Source: Deltaproteobacteria bacterium
GTDB taxonomy: Bacteria > Bdellovibrionota_C > UBA2361 > OMII01
Assembly: GCA_947488865.1 (NCBI GenBank)
Contig: CANLCB010000005.1
Location: forward strand, 1-46,464
DNA length: 46,464 nucleotides
Direction: 5' to 3'
Shown here: in pieces, positions 1 to 7,397 of the stretch
How the letters are laid out: every line of letters starts with the position of its first letter
How positions within the stretch are numbered: the first letter of the stretch is position 1
Notes under the pieces: model-generated
What the model was told of the DNA's origin: nothing
Database searches by the model: none
The model's input: the letters and a program-made list of their open reading frames with translations, nothing else
Translations under genes and position numbers: made by a program

Positions 1-383
1 ATTGGAACCTGGCGGGAATAGAATTTGGTAGGAACATCGAGAGTCTCGAATTCAACTTGAATCTGCGTCCGGATGTAACTTCCACCAGAGAGATTTACCA
101 GGAACGTCTCAAAAGGAACGATCGCGCCCAGTGGCTCCTCGCCCTCCTCAAGCTCCTCAGCTTCCTCAAAGCCCTCTGGCTTATTGTGAGGCTCAGCAGC
201 AAGTTCTGGCTTAATCTCAGAAACCTCTTTTGGCTCTTCTTTCATGAGGAAGTAACCAGCCGGCACACCGATCAATACAAGCAATGCGACGACACCGCCT
301 ATAGCGATGAGTGTCCGCTTGTTCTTCGAGGGGGCCTCTGGTGCCGCGACCTCTGGAGCTTCTTGCTTTTCTTGCTCAGCCAT
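1..383 (-). CDS. fliL: Flagellar basal body-associated protein FliL (partial, C-terminus off window)
   Basis: My own minus-strand translation begins MAEQEKQEAPEV at 383 and stays open to the window edge, so about 127 N-terminal residues are visible. It shows a Pro/Ala/Glu-rich cytoplasmic tail, one transmembrane segment (about residues 26-46, TLIAIGGVVALLVLIG), an acidic linker (EEAEELEEGEE) and the start of the periplasmic domain (PFETFLVNLSGG, QVEFET). This is the usual FliL architecture. FliL surrounds and stabilises the flagellar stator in the inner membrane. It is the last visible gene of the motA-stator operon, starting 8 bp after the upstream stop; a GAGGG lies inside the end of the upstream gene. 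It is missing from the ORF track because it is truncated. Confidence 0.85.
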   Translation of the reverse strand, partial: MAEQEKQEAPEVAAPEAPSKNKRTLIAIGGVVALLVLIGVPAGYFLMKEEPKEVSEIKPELAAEPHNKPEGFEEAEELEEGEEPLGAIVPFETFLVNLSGGSYIRTQIQVEFETLDVPTKFYSRQVP

Positions 384-391
384 CTTAAAAA

Positions 392-952
392 TTAAACCCT
401 CGACACTCGAATTCCGCCCACCGGAGACTCACTGACCGGCCGCAGAAAATCCGCTTCATTACACTCTCCAAACACTTCAATCTGCACCGTTACTGGATCA
501 CCAAGATCACGATGAAGAAGCTGCCCTATGCGTTCAATAAATCGCGCTCGATCTATCGACCGGTCACAAACGACTATCGAGGCAAGCACCGCGGTACCTC
601 GAAGGGGGCGCAACTCTTCCTCCATCCGCCACCCGTGAGGTTCTCTCGTTCTGTCAGAGAGGGACTCCCACTCATCGGCAAAAATCGGAAGCTCTACGAG
701 AGGATCGGATCCCCTCAGGGAAGGTTCGGAAGCAAGGGTGATGCCATTCTGTGGATTGGCCGCATTCTGAGCGCTAAATGCTCGCCCTGATTGAAGATGC
801 CCTTGCTCTTTCAGTCGGTCCCACGGCGTCAAAACTAAGAAGAAACACAGTAAAAGTGTCAAAAGATCGCCAAAGCTGATGTACCACACCACCGAACCTG
901 GTGCCCCATCATGCTGAGCCATCATTTGTCTATTGGAGGATAACGGTGTCAT
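392..952 (-). CDS. MotB-like stator subunit, N-terminal type, lacking a canonical OmpA domain
   Basis: This 186-residue protein has a short cytoplasmic N-terminus and one transmembrane helix, WYISFGDLLTLLLCFFLVL (about residues 23-41). That matches the MotB/PomB consensus, including the ion-carrying aspartate (D29 here; D32 in E. coli MotB). The rest is about 145 periplasmic residues without a recognisable peptidoglycan-binding OmpA motif, although the last 70 residues could form a degenerate beta-alpha-beta unit. The start has an excellent GAGGAGG site six bases upstream and overlaps the previous gene by 23 bp, suggesting translational coupling. It lies between the 168-residue OmpA-like gene and fliL. 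Inferred role: the proton- or sodium-channel subunit partnering the MotA homologue. Full-length MotB is usually 250-310 residues, so it is clearly short. Confidence 0.7.
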   Translation of the reverse strand: MTPLSSNRQMMAQHDGAPGSVVWYISFGDLLTLLLCFFLVLTPWDRLKEQGHLQSGRAFSAQNAANPQNGITLASEPSLRGSDPLVELPIFADEWESLSDRTREPHGWRMEEELRPLRGTAVLASIVVCDRSIDRARFIERIGQLLHRDLGDPVTVQIEVFGECNEADFLRPVSESPVGGIRVSRV

Positions 953-1436
953 CGAATGCCTCCTCTAAATAAATTTTTATCGTTCCCGGACTCTCGGATC
1001 GGCCATACACCAAATATCGAATCGCCGCCGAGGAGATACCTTCGGCTTTAAAGTATCGCTCCAAAGAAGCAACCTCTCGCATCGCCCAGGACACGCCCGC
1101 ATCTCCTGGCCGAGACGAAATCTCGGTCGTCGGAATAGCGATAACGATCTTAAGATCATGCTCTTTGAGAACGGTTGCCAACGCTTTTAGCTCCGCCTGG
1201 TTTGGAACTACACTCCCCTCGTCAGTAAAAACTTGTGATAAGGTAATGCTTCCCAATCCATGCGCTTGCGGAGCGTTGTTCTTGCGCAGAGCGTCGCGAT
1301 TTCCAGTATGTGACGCTCTCTGAAACGCGCCGAGAGTAAACACAAGTACAATCAGCAGCACGGCTACATACTGAGTGTAAAACGCCTTCAAAATGCGCCG
1401 ATTACATCCAGATTGTGCGACGGTAGAGACGCTCAC
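930..1436 (-). CDS. Single-pass protein with OmpA/MotB-like periplasmic domain
   Basis: This 168-residue protein starts at GTG with AAGGGG four bases upstream. It has a short basic N-terminus, one membrane helix (about 22-39, YVAVLLIVLVFTLGAF), then a periplasmic region patterned like an OmpA-like fold: FTDEGSVVPNQAELKALATVL, then a beta strand (KIVIAIPT), a helix (REVASLERYFKAEGIS) and IRYLVYG. The usual OmpA diaminopimelate-binding Asp and Arg and the NxxLSxxRA motif are not evident. It sits between motA and the MotB-like gene with tight spacing (8 bp after motA, 23 bp overlap downstream), so it probably belongs to the stator complex. It may supply part of the anchoring domain missing from its neighbour; that is inference. 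It could also be a second MotB paralogue. Confidence 0.6.
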   Translation of the reverse strand: MSVSTVAQSGCNRRILKAFYTQYVAVLLIVLVFTLGAFQRASHTGNRDALRKNNAPQAHGLGSITLSQVFTDEGSVVPNQAELKALATVLKEHDLKIVIAIPTTEISSRPGDAGVSWAMREVASLERYFKAEGISSAAIRYLVYGRSESPGTIKIYLEEAFDDTVILQ

Positions 1437-1444
1437 AAATCCCC

Positions 1445-2266
1445 TTAATTATTGGCCGCCACAGAGACAAAGCTTTGCAATCGCTGCTCCAACAACAACG
1501 GGCTCTCAGACCGAGCGACACTCAACAGGCCCTCAAGAGTTATGTCTTTCGCTATCTCTCGCTCGTGAGCGACCACTCTCAATTTTCCAGCCATCGGGAA
1601 GAAGAGAAGGTTGGCCGCGACAGACCCGTACAAAGTCGCCACAAGAGCGAGTGACATCGCTGGCCCCACAGCAGCCGCGTCTTGAAGCGATGACAGCATG
1701 TGAATCAGTCCAATAAGAGTTCCAATGAGTCCCATTGCCGGAGCAAAGTTGCCCATGGTTTCCCATACCTGCACCGACCTCCAGACCTGGTCGTTCGAGG
1801 TGCGCATCTCCTTTTGAAGAATACGGTTAATCTCGTCAGCGTTTTGCCCATCAACCGTTAATTGGAGACCAAGCCGAAGAAAGGGATCAGTCTCTAAAGC
1901 GGCCTCGTCTTCGAGAATGAGCACACCATTCTCTTTGACTCGACGGGAAAGCATTACGACATACCCCATTCGCTCTAAGGGGCCCTCATTAGGTTGAAAC
2001 AAAACCCCTCTGGCCGCGGCAAGCGCGTTACGAATGTCGCGAGTTGAAAACTGAATGAGCGTTGAAGAGAGCGTACCGCCTAAAACAAGGAACATCCCCT
2101 CTAAACTGATAAAGGTAAGAGGTTTCCCTCCCATCAGAGCGCCGAACAACACGAGCCCCGCGGATAAACAGAGTCCTGTAATCACCGAGGTCTGCATCGG
2201 CGGGCGCTCGTCGTTCCCTAATCGCGTCCGCGCAAATCGCATGTTTTCGTTCGAAACTTCGTTCAT
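1445..2266 (-). CDS. motA: MotA-like flagellar stator / proton channel protein
   Basis: This 273-residue membrane protein of the MotA/TolQ/ExbB family has two N-terminal helices (VITGLCLSAGLVLFGALM; ISLEGMFLVLGGTLSSTLI), a large cytoplasmic loop with charged residues, and two C-terminal helices carrying the family prolines: ETMGNFAPAMGLIGTLIGL and VGPAMSLALVATLYGSVAANLLFFPMA. E. coli MotA is 295 residues. The cytoplasmic loop is expected to contact FliG. The ATG at 2266 has GGGAG five bases upstream. It is first in an operon with two MotB-like genes and fliL, which identifies it as a flagellar stator rather than TolQ or ExbB. Confidence 0.88.
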   Translation of the reverse strand: MNEVSNENMRFARTRLGNDERPPMQTSVITGLCLSAGLVLFGALMGGKPLTFISLEGMFLVLGGTLSSTLIQFSTRDIRNALAAARGVLFQPNEGPLERMGYVVMLSRRVKENGVLILEDEAALETDPFLRLGLQLTVDGQNADEINRILQKEMRTSNDQVWRSVQVWETMGNFAPAMGLIGTLIGLIHMLSSLQDAAAVGPAMSLALVATLYGSVAANLLFFPMAGKLRVVAHEREIAKDITLEGLLSVARSESPLLLEQRLQSFVSVAANN

Positions 2267-2561
2267 ATCGCTCCCTTCGAAGAGTCCTCTCGGTAGGCAT
2301 TGGTGTCATGCAACCAACACGCCGAGAGATACGCATATGGCCTTGTCCACCCGCTGATGTCGGGCTTTTTGGCACACTCCTCGCCTACGGTATTCAGATG
2401 AGCGAAACAGACCTGAAGGTTGCACCTATTTTTTCGGCTAGTTATCTACGCTCAGGGATGCCAATAGGTTGGCACGGCCGAACTAGCAAAACGACATCTC
2501 AAACCAGTGGCGTCAACGAGTTGGCTGTTCCGACAACAAGGAACGCCCTCTTCAAAAAAGG
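2267..2561. other. Intergenic region upstream of motA
   Basis: This 295-bp gap lies between motA and the next minus-strand gene. The track ORFs here (2028-2375 minus, 2308-2598 plus) are not convincing: they have no hydrophobic or domain pattern and they overlap motA or the secreted-protein gene. The region presumably carries the motA promoter. I see no clear sigma-70 or sigma-28 site that I would defend. Confidence 0.4.
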
Positions 2562-3269
2562 TCAGTTGCCCTGCCCGTGGGAAACTCCGATCTCCTGATA
2601 AATGTCGACCTTGCTGGTATGAAGCTCCTCAAGAAACTGCTTGAAAGAAGAGAGCGAAGAACGTGAAGTTCCCCCTCCCCCGAATCGGGAGCCGAGGTTG
2701 TTGTGCTGAGCCATGAGCTCCGCGACAGTGTTGGAGCATTGAACGTACCGTGGACGTTCCTGAGAATTGAACGCCGCTAACTTTAGGCCGTTAGAAACCG
2801 ATAGTAAAAACTTAGCTCGCTCATCCAACGCAGAACGTAACCACTCTTTCCAAAATCGTTTCATGGTGGAACATCCCGCAACACCATTCGACAAAGAGGT
2901 CTCCAAATCGGAATCTAAAATGGTGTCAAGAACGAATGGGCACGTTCCTCGCTGGGCTACGCAATACAGATAGGCCACGGACAGATAGGACAAATCTGCT
3001 GGGGTTAACTCTTCAGGAACCCCCTTTCCCCCATCCACCGCGATTTTATCAACGCTCGCTACCCATCTTCGCAAATCTTCGAGACTCTGGAGCTGGGGAT
3101 TACTCTCCGATTCCTTTACATCGGCGTATTCAATACTACCCACTAGAGCTCCGCTTGGCTTATTGCCCGCCTGAGAGTTCGATACCTCTTGAGCATATGC
3201 CCCCGGGCCCTGGACCAAGCCAACGAACAAGATTAAGAACAATTGAGCCCAAAACATGACTTTTTTCAC
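2562..3269 (-). CDS. Secreted protein of unknown function
   Basis: The protein is about 235 residues with a signal peptide (VKKVMFWAQLFLILFVGLVQGPGAYA, probable cleavage before QE). I chose the GTG that gives the KK-hydrophobic N-terminus and has GAGGGAG just upstream; the track start at 3317 is a TTG without a good site, and an ATG at 3257 is also possible. The mature part has paired cysteines (YLYCVAQRGTCPF, AGCSTMKRFW, VQCSNTV), consistent with disulfides in the periplasm. It is mostly helical and ends in a Gly/Ser-rich stretch and a charged helix. I do not recognise the family. It follows no obvious operon partner. Confidence 0.65.
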   Translation of the reverse strand: MKKVMFWAQLFLILFVGLVQGPGAYAQEVSNSQAGNKPSGALVGSIEYADVKESESNPQLQSLEDLRRWVASVDKIAVDGGKGVPEELTPADLSYLSVAYLYCVAQRGTCPFVLDTILDSDLETSLSNGVAGCSTMKRFWKEWLRSALDERAKFLLSVSNGLKLAAFNSQERPRYVQCSNTVAELMAQHNNLGSRFGGGGTSRSSLSSFKQFLEELHTSKVDIYQEIGVSHGQGN

Positions 3270-3436
3270 GCTCCCTCGTACAACCAGAATCGGCACATTT
3301 CCCGTTTTTCTATTCAAAACAAGCCTAATAAGCTCACGCTAATCTCCGCCCCTCAACCATGCAGCCTCCCTTTTTTGATCTTATTTTTGCGCGCCCTTTC
3401 GTACAGCTATAAGCCAGTTACGCCGACACCTTAGGC

Positions 3437-3664
3437 ATGAAGGCAAATATTGGATCAGCACTAGCTAACATCGCGCATGGATTCGCGGCTTCATACTCGA
3501 CAGCCCTCAGCACATTACGAGGGATATCCCGAGATAAGAGCGACGAACCCACCAAACCTATGGTCAATACCGCTATCAGTGGGCCGGTAGCTCAAGCTAT
3601 CAACAAGGCACCTGAGTTTAGCGACGACCTGAAAGAGGGGTCGTCGATGCATCTAGTCGCTTAA
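3437..3664 (+). CDS. Possible small protein, 75 aa
   Basis: This ATG-started ORF of 75 residues (MKANIGSALANIAHGF...) fills an otherwise empty stretch between two minus-strand genes. Its composition is protein-like, with an amphipathic N-terminal helix and a hydrophilic remainder. The ribosome-binding site is weak. A small hairpin (AAGGCC..GGCTTT plus T-rich tail) begins about 10 bp after the stop and could terminate it, but that hairpin lies against the end of the convergent lipoprotein gene. There is no recognisable domain. It could be spurious. Confidence 0.35.
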   Translation: MKANIGSALANIAHGFAASYSTALSTLRGISRDKSDEPTKPMVNTAISGPVAQAINKAPEFSDDLKEGSSMHLVA

Positions 3665-3684
3665 AATTTGGTTAAGAAGGCCTG

Positions 3685-4275
3685 TTAGGGCTTTCTTCGA
3701 TATACCAATTTGAGGGTGTAAAAACGCTCGCCATTGGGCGCCGCGTCAAGCATCCGCACCTCGTACTCATTCGGCGAGACGATAGCAATCTGGGTGTGGG
3801 TCTCCTTGGGGCGTCCCAACAACGGGTCGTAAACCTCACCATAGAGGTCGAAGATATTTGTCGCCGGCGAAAACTCTCCCCGAGACACCGCCATAGCGGT
3901 TGTTAGAGAATCCATCCACATCGTGGAGAAGAGTTTCGCCCCTCGGTCATACCCCATCAATCCAAGACCTTCGTACCCCTCTCCATGAAATCGTTCTTCA
4001 AGGAATCGATCGCCAAGAATCCATGAGGTATGAGACGACCCCTTCGAACGATCTGGAACAGCGCTCGGAGCGCTGAGAGAGGTAATCTCGACATCCCAGT
4101 CGCCAACCAACCCGTTCAAGATTTTATGAGACGGTCCAGGCTTACCTAGCGCAAGCCAATCCTCTGGCGTGAGATCTCTAGGATGGATCCCCTCAACATA
4201 CAAAGAGCCTCGACGAGAGAGACATCCACTAAAAACTAAGACAAGCACCAACAACAGAGGGATAAATTTCTTCAT
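3685..4275 (-). CDS. DUF1579-like lipoprotein
   Basis: The protein is 196 residues from the ATG at 4275, which has GGAG seven bases upstream; the track start four codons earlier is a TTG. It has a lipoprotein signal, MKKFIPLLLVLVLVFSGC, with the lipid-modified Cys at residue 18. The mature domain shows the DUF1579 pattern: a GDWDVEI motif, GDRFLEERFHGE, then GLMGYDRGAKLFSTMWMDS and a C-terminal YTLKLVYRR strand. It is probably a beta-barrel-like small-molecule-binding or structural fold in the envelope; the family has no firmly established function. The neighbouring VanY-like peptidase reads in the same direction about 30 bp upstream, so the two may be cotranscribed. Confidence 0.75.
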   Translation of the reverse strand: MKKFIPLLLVLVLVFSGCLSRRGSLYVEGIHPRDLTPEDWLALGKPGPSHKILNGLVGDWDVEITSLSAPSAVPDRSKGSSHTSWILGDRFLEERFHGEGYEGLGLMGYDRGAKLFSTMWMDSLTTAMAVSRGEFSPATNIFDLYGEVYDPLLGRPKETHTQIAIVSPNEYEVRMLDAAPNGERFYTLKLVYRRKP

Positions 4276-4305
4276 GTGTAACTCCAAACGCCCCCCTCAA
4301 GAATC

Positions 4306-4845
4306 TTACTTCGACGAAAACTTCCAATGCCAAGGCTCATACACGAGATTATGAGGATTAGAGCGGGGAAAACTTTCCGTAAATCCAAACTTCCCCGCGT
4401 TAGCTACCAACCACTGATAGGCGGAGGTTTTCTCGAATTCCTCCTCTCCAGGTGGACATCCGACGGTAGTAATATCAATTGCTTCCCCAGTGTGATGCTC
4501 GGAGAATCCAGGGGCGGCAAGAGAGCGGAGAATATCAGCTATGGCGATTCCCTTCGCTAACTTCCCGGCGATAATTCCCTGTTGATACACATAGGAGCGA
4601 AAACCAGAGAATGGCTGCAAATCGACCCCCTCGCCACAAGCGGCGGTTCGTAACGCGCCCCATGCCGCGGTCGCCGCTGCGGTCAATACAAGAGGCCGGC
4701 CGGCTCCATCAAGTTGAGCGACTACCAACGATGAAAGCTCTACCTCTTGATAAAAGGGAAGTCCCGTCTTTTCTTGATAATCAGAGGGAATCCCAAGGTC
4801 AGAGTGAATGCGAGCGAGAATCGGGTGATTTTTAACAGACGTCAT
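4306..4845 (-). CDS. D-alanyl-D-alanine carboxypeptidase, VanY/M15B family
   Basis: The zinc peptidase motifs are visible near the C-terminus: SEHHTGEAIDI (the family SxHxxGxAxD, zinc His and Asp) and EPWHWKF (second zinc His). FSGFRSYVYQQ upstream matches the conserved R-S-Y-Q segment of M15B enzymes. The family removes the terminal D-Ala from peptidoglycan stem peptides. At about 179 residues the protein is essentially just the catalytic domain. No strong signal peptide is seen, so it is either cytoplasmic or exported by another route. I prefer the ATG at 4845; an earlier ATG at 4869 would add MKGGTRET, and its codons form the AAAGGAGGG that looks like the ribosome-binding site for the second ATG. 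Confidence 0.85.
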   Translation of the reverse strand: MTSVKNHPILARIHSDLGIPSDYQEKTGLPFYQEVELSSLVVAQLDGAGRPLVLTAAATAAWGALRTAACGEGVDLQPFSGFRSYVYQQGIIAGKLAKGIAIADILRSLAAPGFSEHHTGEAIDITTVGCPPGEEEFEKTSAYQWLVANAGKFGFTESFPRSNPHNLVYEPWHWKFSSK

Positions 4846-4964
4846 CGTTTCTCTAGTCCCTCCTTTCATCGGTTTTTCTCATTCCCCCCTCAGTATGTCG
4901 TGAACGAGGCATTAGCGACAACCATAAGGTTTTCACAGCCATAGGCGGTAAAAAACGAACAGCC

Positions 4965-5018
4965 CTAGTGCGACTTGGTGAATTGTGAGGAGAGAAAAAT
5001 TTCCAACAGCCGCACTAG
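4965..5018. repeat. Inverted repeat CTAGTGCG...CGCACTAG
   Basis: A perfect 8-bp inverted repeat (4965-4972 and 5011-5018), separated by 38 bases, lies in the 277-bp gap between cpaB and the VanY-like gene. It could be a transcript hairpin or a protein-binding site. It has no T-run on either side, so it is not a standard terminator. Confidence 0.35.
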
Positions 5019-5122
5019 CGTACAGAGGAATTGGACACCACAAGTGTAGTTCACGCCATAGTTAAGGGGAAAGGGTAAATAAGGGAAAGCCAGGAAGCTC
5101 AAGATTACAGACTTGGCTAAAG

Positions 5123-6019
5123 TTACTCTTGAACTCTCTGTCCGTTCTCAAAGGTAAGAAGCTCTTCCTTTCCCGTTTTCCTATCTCGAACCTTCACGCT
5201 CACGGTTCGACGACTAGCGGCTTGAAGCTTAGTACCAGAATTGAAGAGGGCGCCCTCCCCTATTGGACCGGCCGCTTTTGCGAGACCTGCGTCCTCCGAG
5301 CCGCGTAGCACAAGAGCCAAACGGCCATTAAGAGCAGCAAGGCGCACACGCATCGCGTCTCGAACTGACAGTAGTAATGTCACCGTCTGAGGAACTTCTT
5401 CGTCTTTTGTCTTCCCGTCGACAGTCGCGCCTTCCGCCTTCTTATTCGCGGATAGTACTTTCGCATTAGGAGCGACGACATATGCCATCTGAGCACCTAA
5501 ATCGCGAGTTACCCAAATAACGTCAACTCGAGCGCCGGGCTGAGCCCATCCCTCTACGCTACTAATCGCGTCCACAGAAATAGCTATCGCCCGGTACCCT
5601 GGAGGAATACTCGCTGTTAACGCATTTACAGGTTGAAGACTTGTAAGGAAATCTCGATGAACAGGCTGCCCGACAACCAACACTCCTCGACTATACAGTC
5701 CCTTGACCTCCTCAAAGTCACGAATAATCTCGGGACCAACTAGAACTTCCGGTTTCTTTACGCGATGGAAGAGACGAGGCTCTAGCGTCGCTCCAGGAGG
5801 GATGGACTCTATTGGAACGATTACTTCTACCATTCCTGGCTCAATGATGTTTTGTGGGGCGGTAACTGTCGAGGCAGTGCCTTGCTCACTTGAAAAATGA
5901 ATAGAGGCGATTATCCCCGCGAGCGAGATGGACATGATCAGCGCGCCAAGCCCAACCTTCATAAGCTGAGCGTTCGATCTGCGTCTATGACTTCGAGCGA
6001 ATGTGTTATTCTGAAGCAT
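5123..6019 (-). CDS. cpaB: Flp/Tad pilus assembly protein CpaB (RcpC)
   Basis: This is about 298 residues from the ATG at 6019; a GTG seven codons earlier is the alternative, and neither has a clear ribosome-binding site. It has a single N-terminal membrane anchor (VGLGALIMSISLAGIIASI), then a SAF-like domain (VEVIVPIESIPPGATLEPRLF, VVGQPVHRDFL, NALTASIPPGYRAIAISV) and the CpaB/RcpC core (VEGWAQPGARVDVIWVTRD, TVTLLLSVRDAMRVRLAALNGRLALVLR). CpaB acts in the periplasm with the CpaC secretin in Tad pilus assembly. No other tad genes are visible next to it, so it is an orphan within this window. Confidence 0.85.
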   Translation of the reverse strand: MLQNNTFARSHRRRSNAQLMKVGLGALIMSISLAGIIASIHFSSEQGTASTVTAPQNIIEPGMVEVIVPIESIPPGATLEPRLFHRVKKPEVLVGPEIIRDFEEVKGLYSRGVLVVGQPVHRDFLTSLQPVNALTASIPPGYRAIAISVDAISSVEGWAQPGARVDVIWVTRDLGAQMAYVVAPNAKVLSANKKAEGATVDGKTKDEEVPQTVTLLLSVRDAMRVRLAALNGRLALVLRGSEDAGLAKAAGPIGEGALFNSGTKLQAASRRTVSVKVRDRKTGKEELLTFENGQRVQE

Positions 6020-6246
6020 ATCTGCGCGAGTAGGAAGCACCGTATCTCAAGTATATCTCACAGAGATGTGAGGTTACCGATAACGAGAGCTACCATAGGA
6101 GTTCCTCCTACATAACTATCGGCATGAATACCCAAGATGCTTCAGCGTTTTTTTAGAGAGGGACAACCCATTGAAAGAACAAGGGTAATATCCCCGCTGA
6201 TAAATCCAGTTCCGTCATTGCAGGCCGGTTGTGCAACCTAGTGGTC

Positions 6247-7047
6247 CTACGGAGTCTTCCGCAAGAGATTGATCTGCCCCATCAATAAAACCAACGCGGT
6301 TTCCACGCGGACAACTCTCGATCCCAATCCAACCACCTCAAAGCCACAGGAACGAAAGGCGGAGACCTCGTCGTCGCTCCATCCTCGCTCAGGTCCGATC
6401 GCCAGAATGAGTGGAGCTGCGCGTACCCGCGGCGCGTCAGCTACTACTAATTCGTGTCCTTGAGGATGCGCGACCATTGAAAGGGCTTGCCCACTATAGG
6501 TGGCGATAGAAGGATAATGATTCTTCAAGAAGTATGAAAACGTTCGGTGAACCTTAATTTCAGGAGAAATAGTCTCCCATACTTGCTCAAGCGCTTTTAC
6601 AGTCTCATCGCGCAGAGACTCATCCTCAAGCGCGTGAGAGCTCAAGTAACTTTTCTCCCCCAACTCGCTACGCACGAAATGCACAGAGCGAGCACCCAAC
6701 ATCACAGCGGCTTGAATTACCTTCTTTACTGTCTGTGGTCGAGGCACTCCCATTATGAGATCAATTGGAAGCGGAGGACTGGCCTCTTCGAAAAACCGAG
6801 TCTCTAGGACAACACGGTCACGCGTGGCGGATTCAATGAGCGCTTCTCCCTTTGCCCCACCGAGTATTCCTATACGAACGGACTCTCCAGCGCGCGCCTC
6901 ATGGGTCTCGTAAGCATACAATGCGCGAGAACCCACCAATTCAGCTCGCGATTGAGAGATACACTCTTCAGGCAACAGTATTAAAGAATTCACTTTAGTC
7001 CTTGACGGAGGGATGTTCCTCACCACGATCGCATGAGAGCCTTGCAT
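6247..7047 (-). CDS. rsmE: 16S rRNA m3U1498 methyltransferase RsmE
   Basis: This 266-residue SPOUT-class methyltransferase has an N-terminal PUA-like domain (about 1-85) and a C-terminal trefoil-knot domain. The knot motifs are ILAIGPERGWSDDEV (family IGPEGG; the second Gly is Arg here) and LGSRVVRVETALVLL (family LG.R.LR.ETA). VPRPQTVKKVIQAAVMLGARSVHFVRSE matches the family core for SAM and helix packing. It methylates N3 of U1498 in 16S rRNA within assembled 30S subunits. The start follows the track. It is separate from cpaB (about 230 bp gap). Confidence 0.9.
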   Translation of the reverse strand: MQGSHAIVVRNIPPSRTKVNSLILLPEECISQSRAELVGSRALYAYETHEARAGESVRIGILGGAKGEALIESATRDRVVLETRFFEEASPPLPIDLIMGVPRPQTVKKVIQAAVMLGARSVHFVRSELGEKSYLSSHALEDESLRDETVKALEQVWETISPEIKVHRTFSYFLKNHYPSIATYSGQALSMVAHPQGHELVVADAPRVRAAPLILAIGPERGWSDDEVSAFRSCGFEVVGLGSRVVRVETALVLLMGQINLLRKTP

Positions 7048-7397
7048 GAATCAAATACTCGAGAAATCATGGATAACACAGTGTATTTTTTGTAGACTTT
7101 CCGACCAAGGCGGCGAACAAAGCCTTCGGTTCGAGCACTTTGAAACTGAACAGAAAACAAATTGGAGACAACGACAAAACAGCCACGACGTCGAGAACCC
7201 TTCTTCGAGACCTCGGAGATACGAGTGTCCCACGGAGTATTGACGACCGCGAATGCCTTTCCTCTGATGAATCTTTTTGATGTGTCGGATCCTCCGAAGC
7301 CTTGGCGAAGGGAGAAGCAAGATTCTCTGAATGCTTGGTAGGAAAGGTTTTTTCACCTATGTGTAGTATAAGCGCCTCTAGTAGAAATAAGGACCCA
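7048..7397. other. Intergenic region between rsmE and cysE
   Basis: This 350-bp region separates divergent genes. It contains antisense and alternative-frame ORFs (7051-7356 and 7067-7480 minus) that I reject as shadows, plus a short palindrome at 7292-7314 described separately. It presumably carries both promoters. I see no strong consensus promoter. Confidence 0.4.
7292..7314. repeat. Short REP-like palindrome
   Basis: CTCCGAAGCC-TT-GGCGAAGGGAG folds as a hairpin with GCC/GGC and CTCC/GGGAG stems around a GAA/GAA internal loop. Similar CCGAAGCCTTGGCGAAGG strings occur as dispersed palindromes in many environmental bacterial genomes. That is my recollection, not a search result. I see only one copy in this window. 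Confidence 0.3.
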
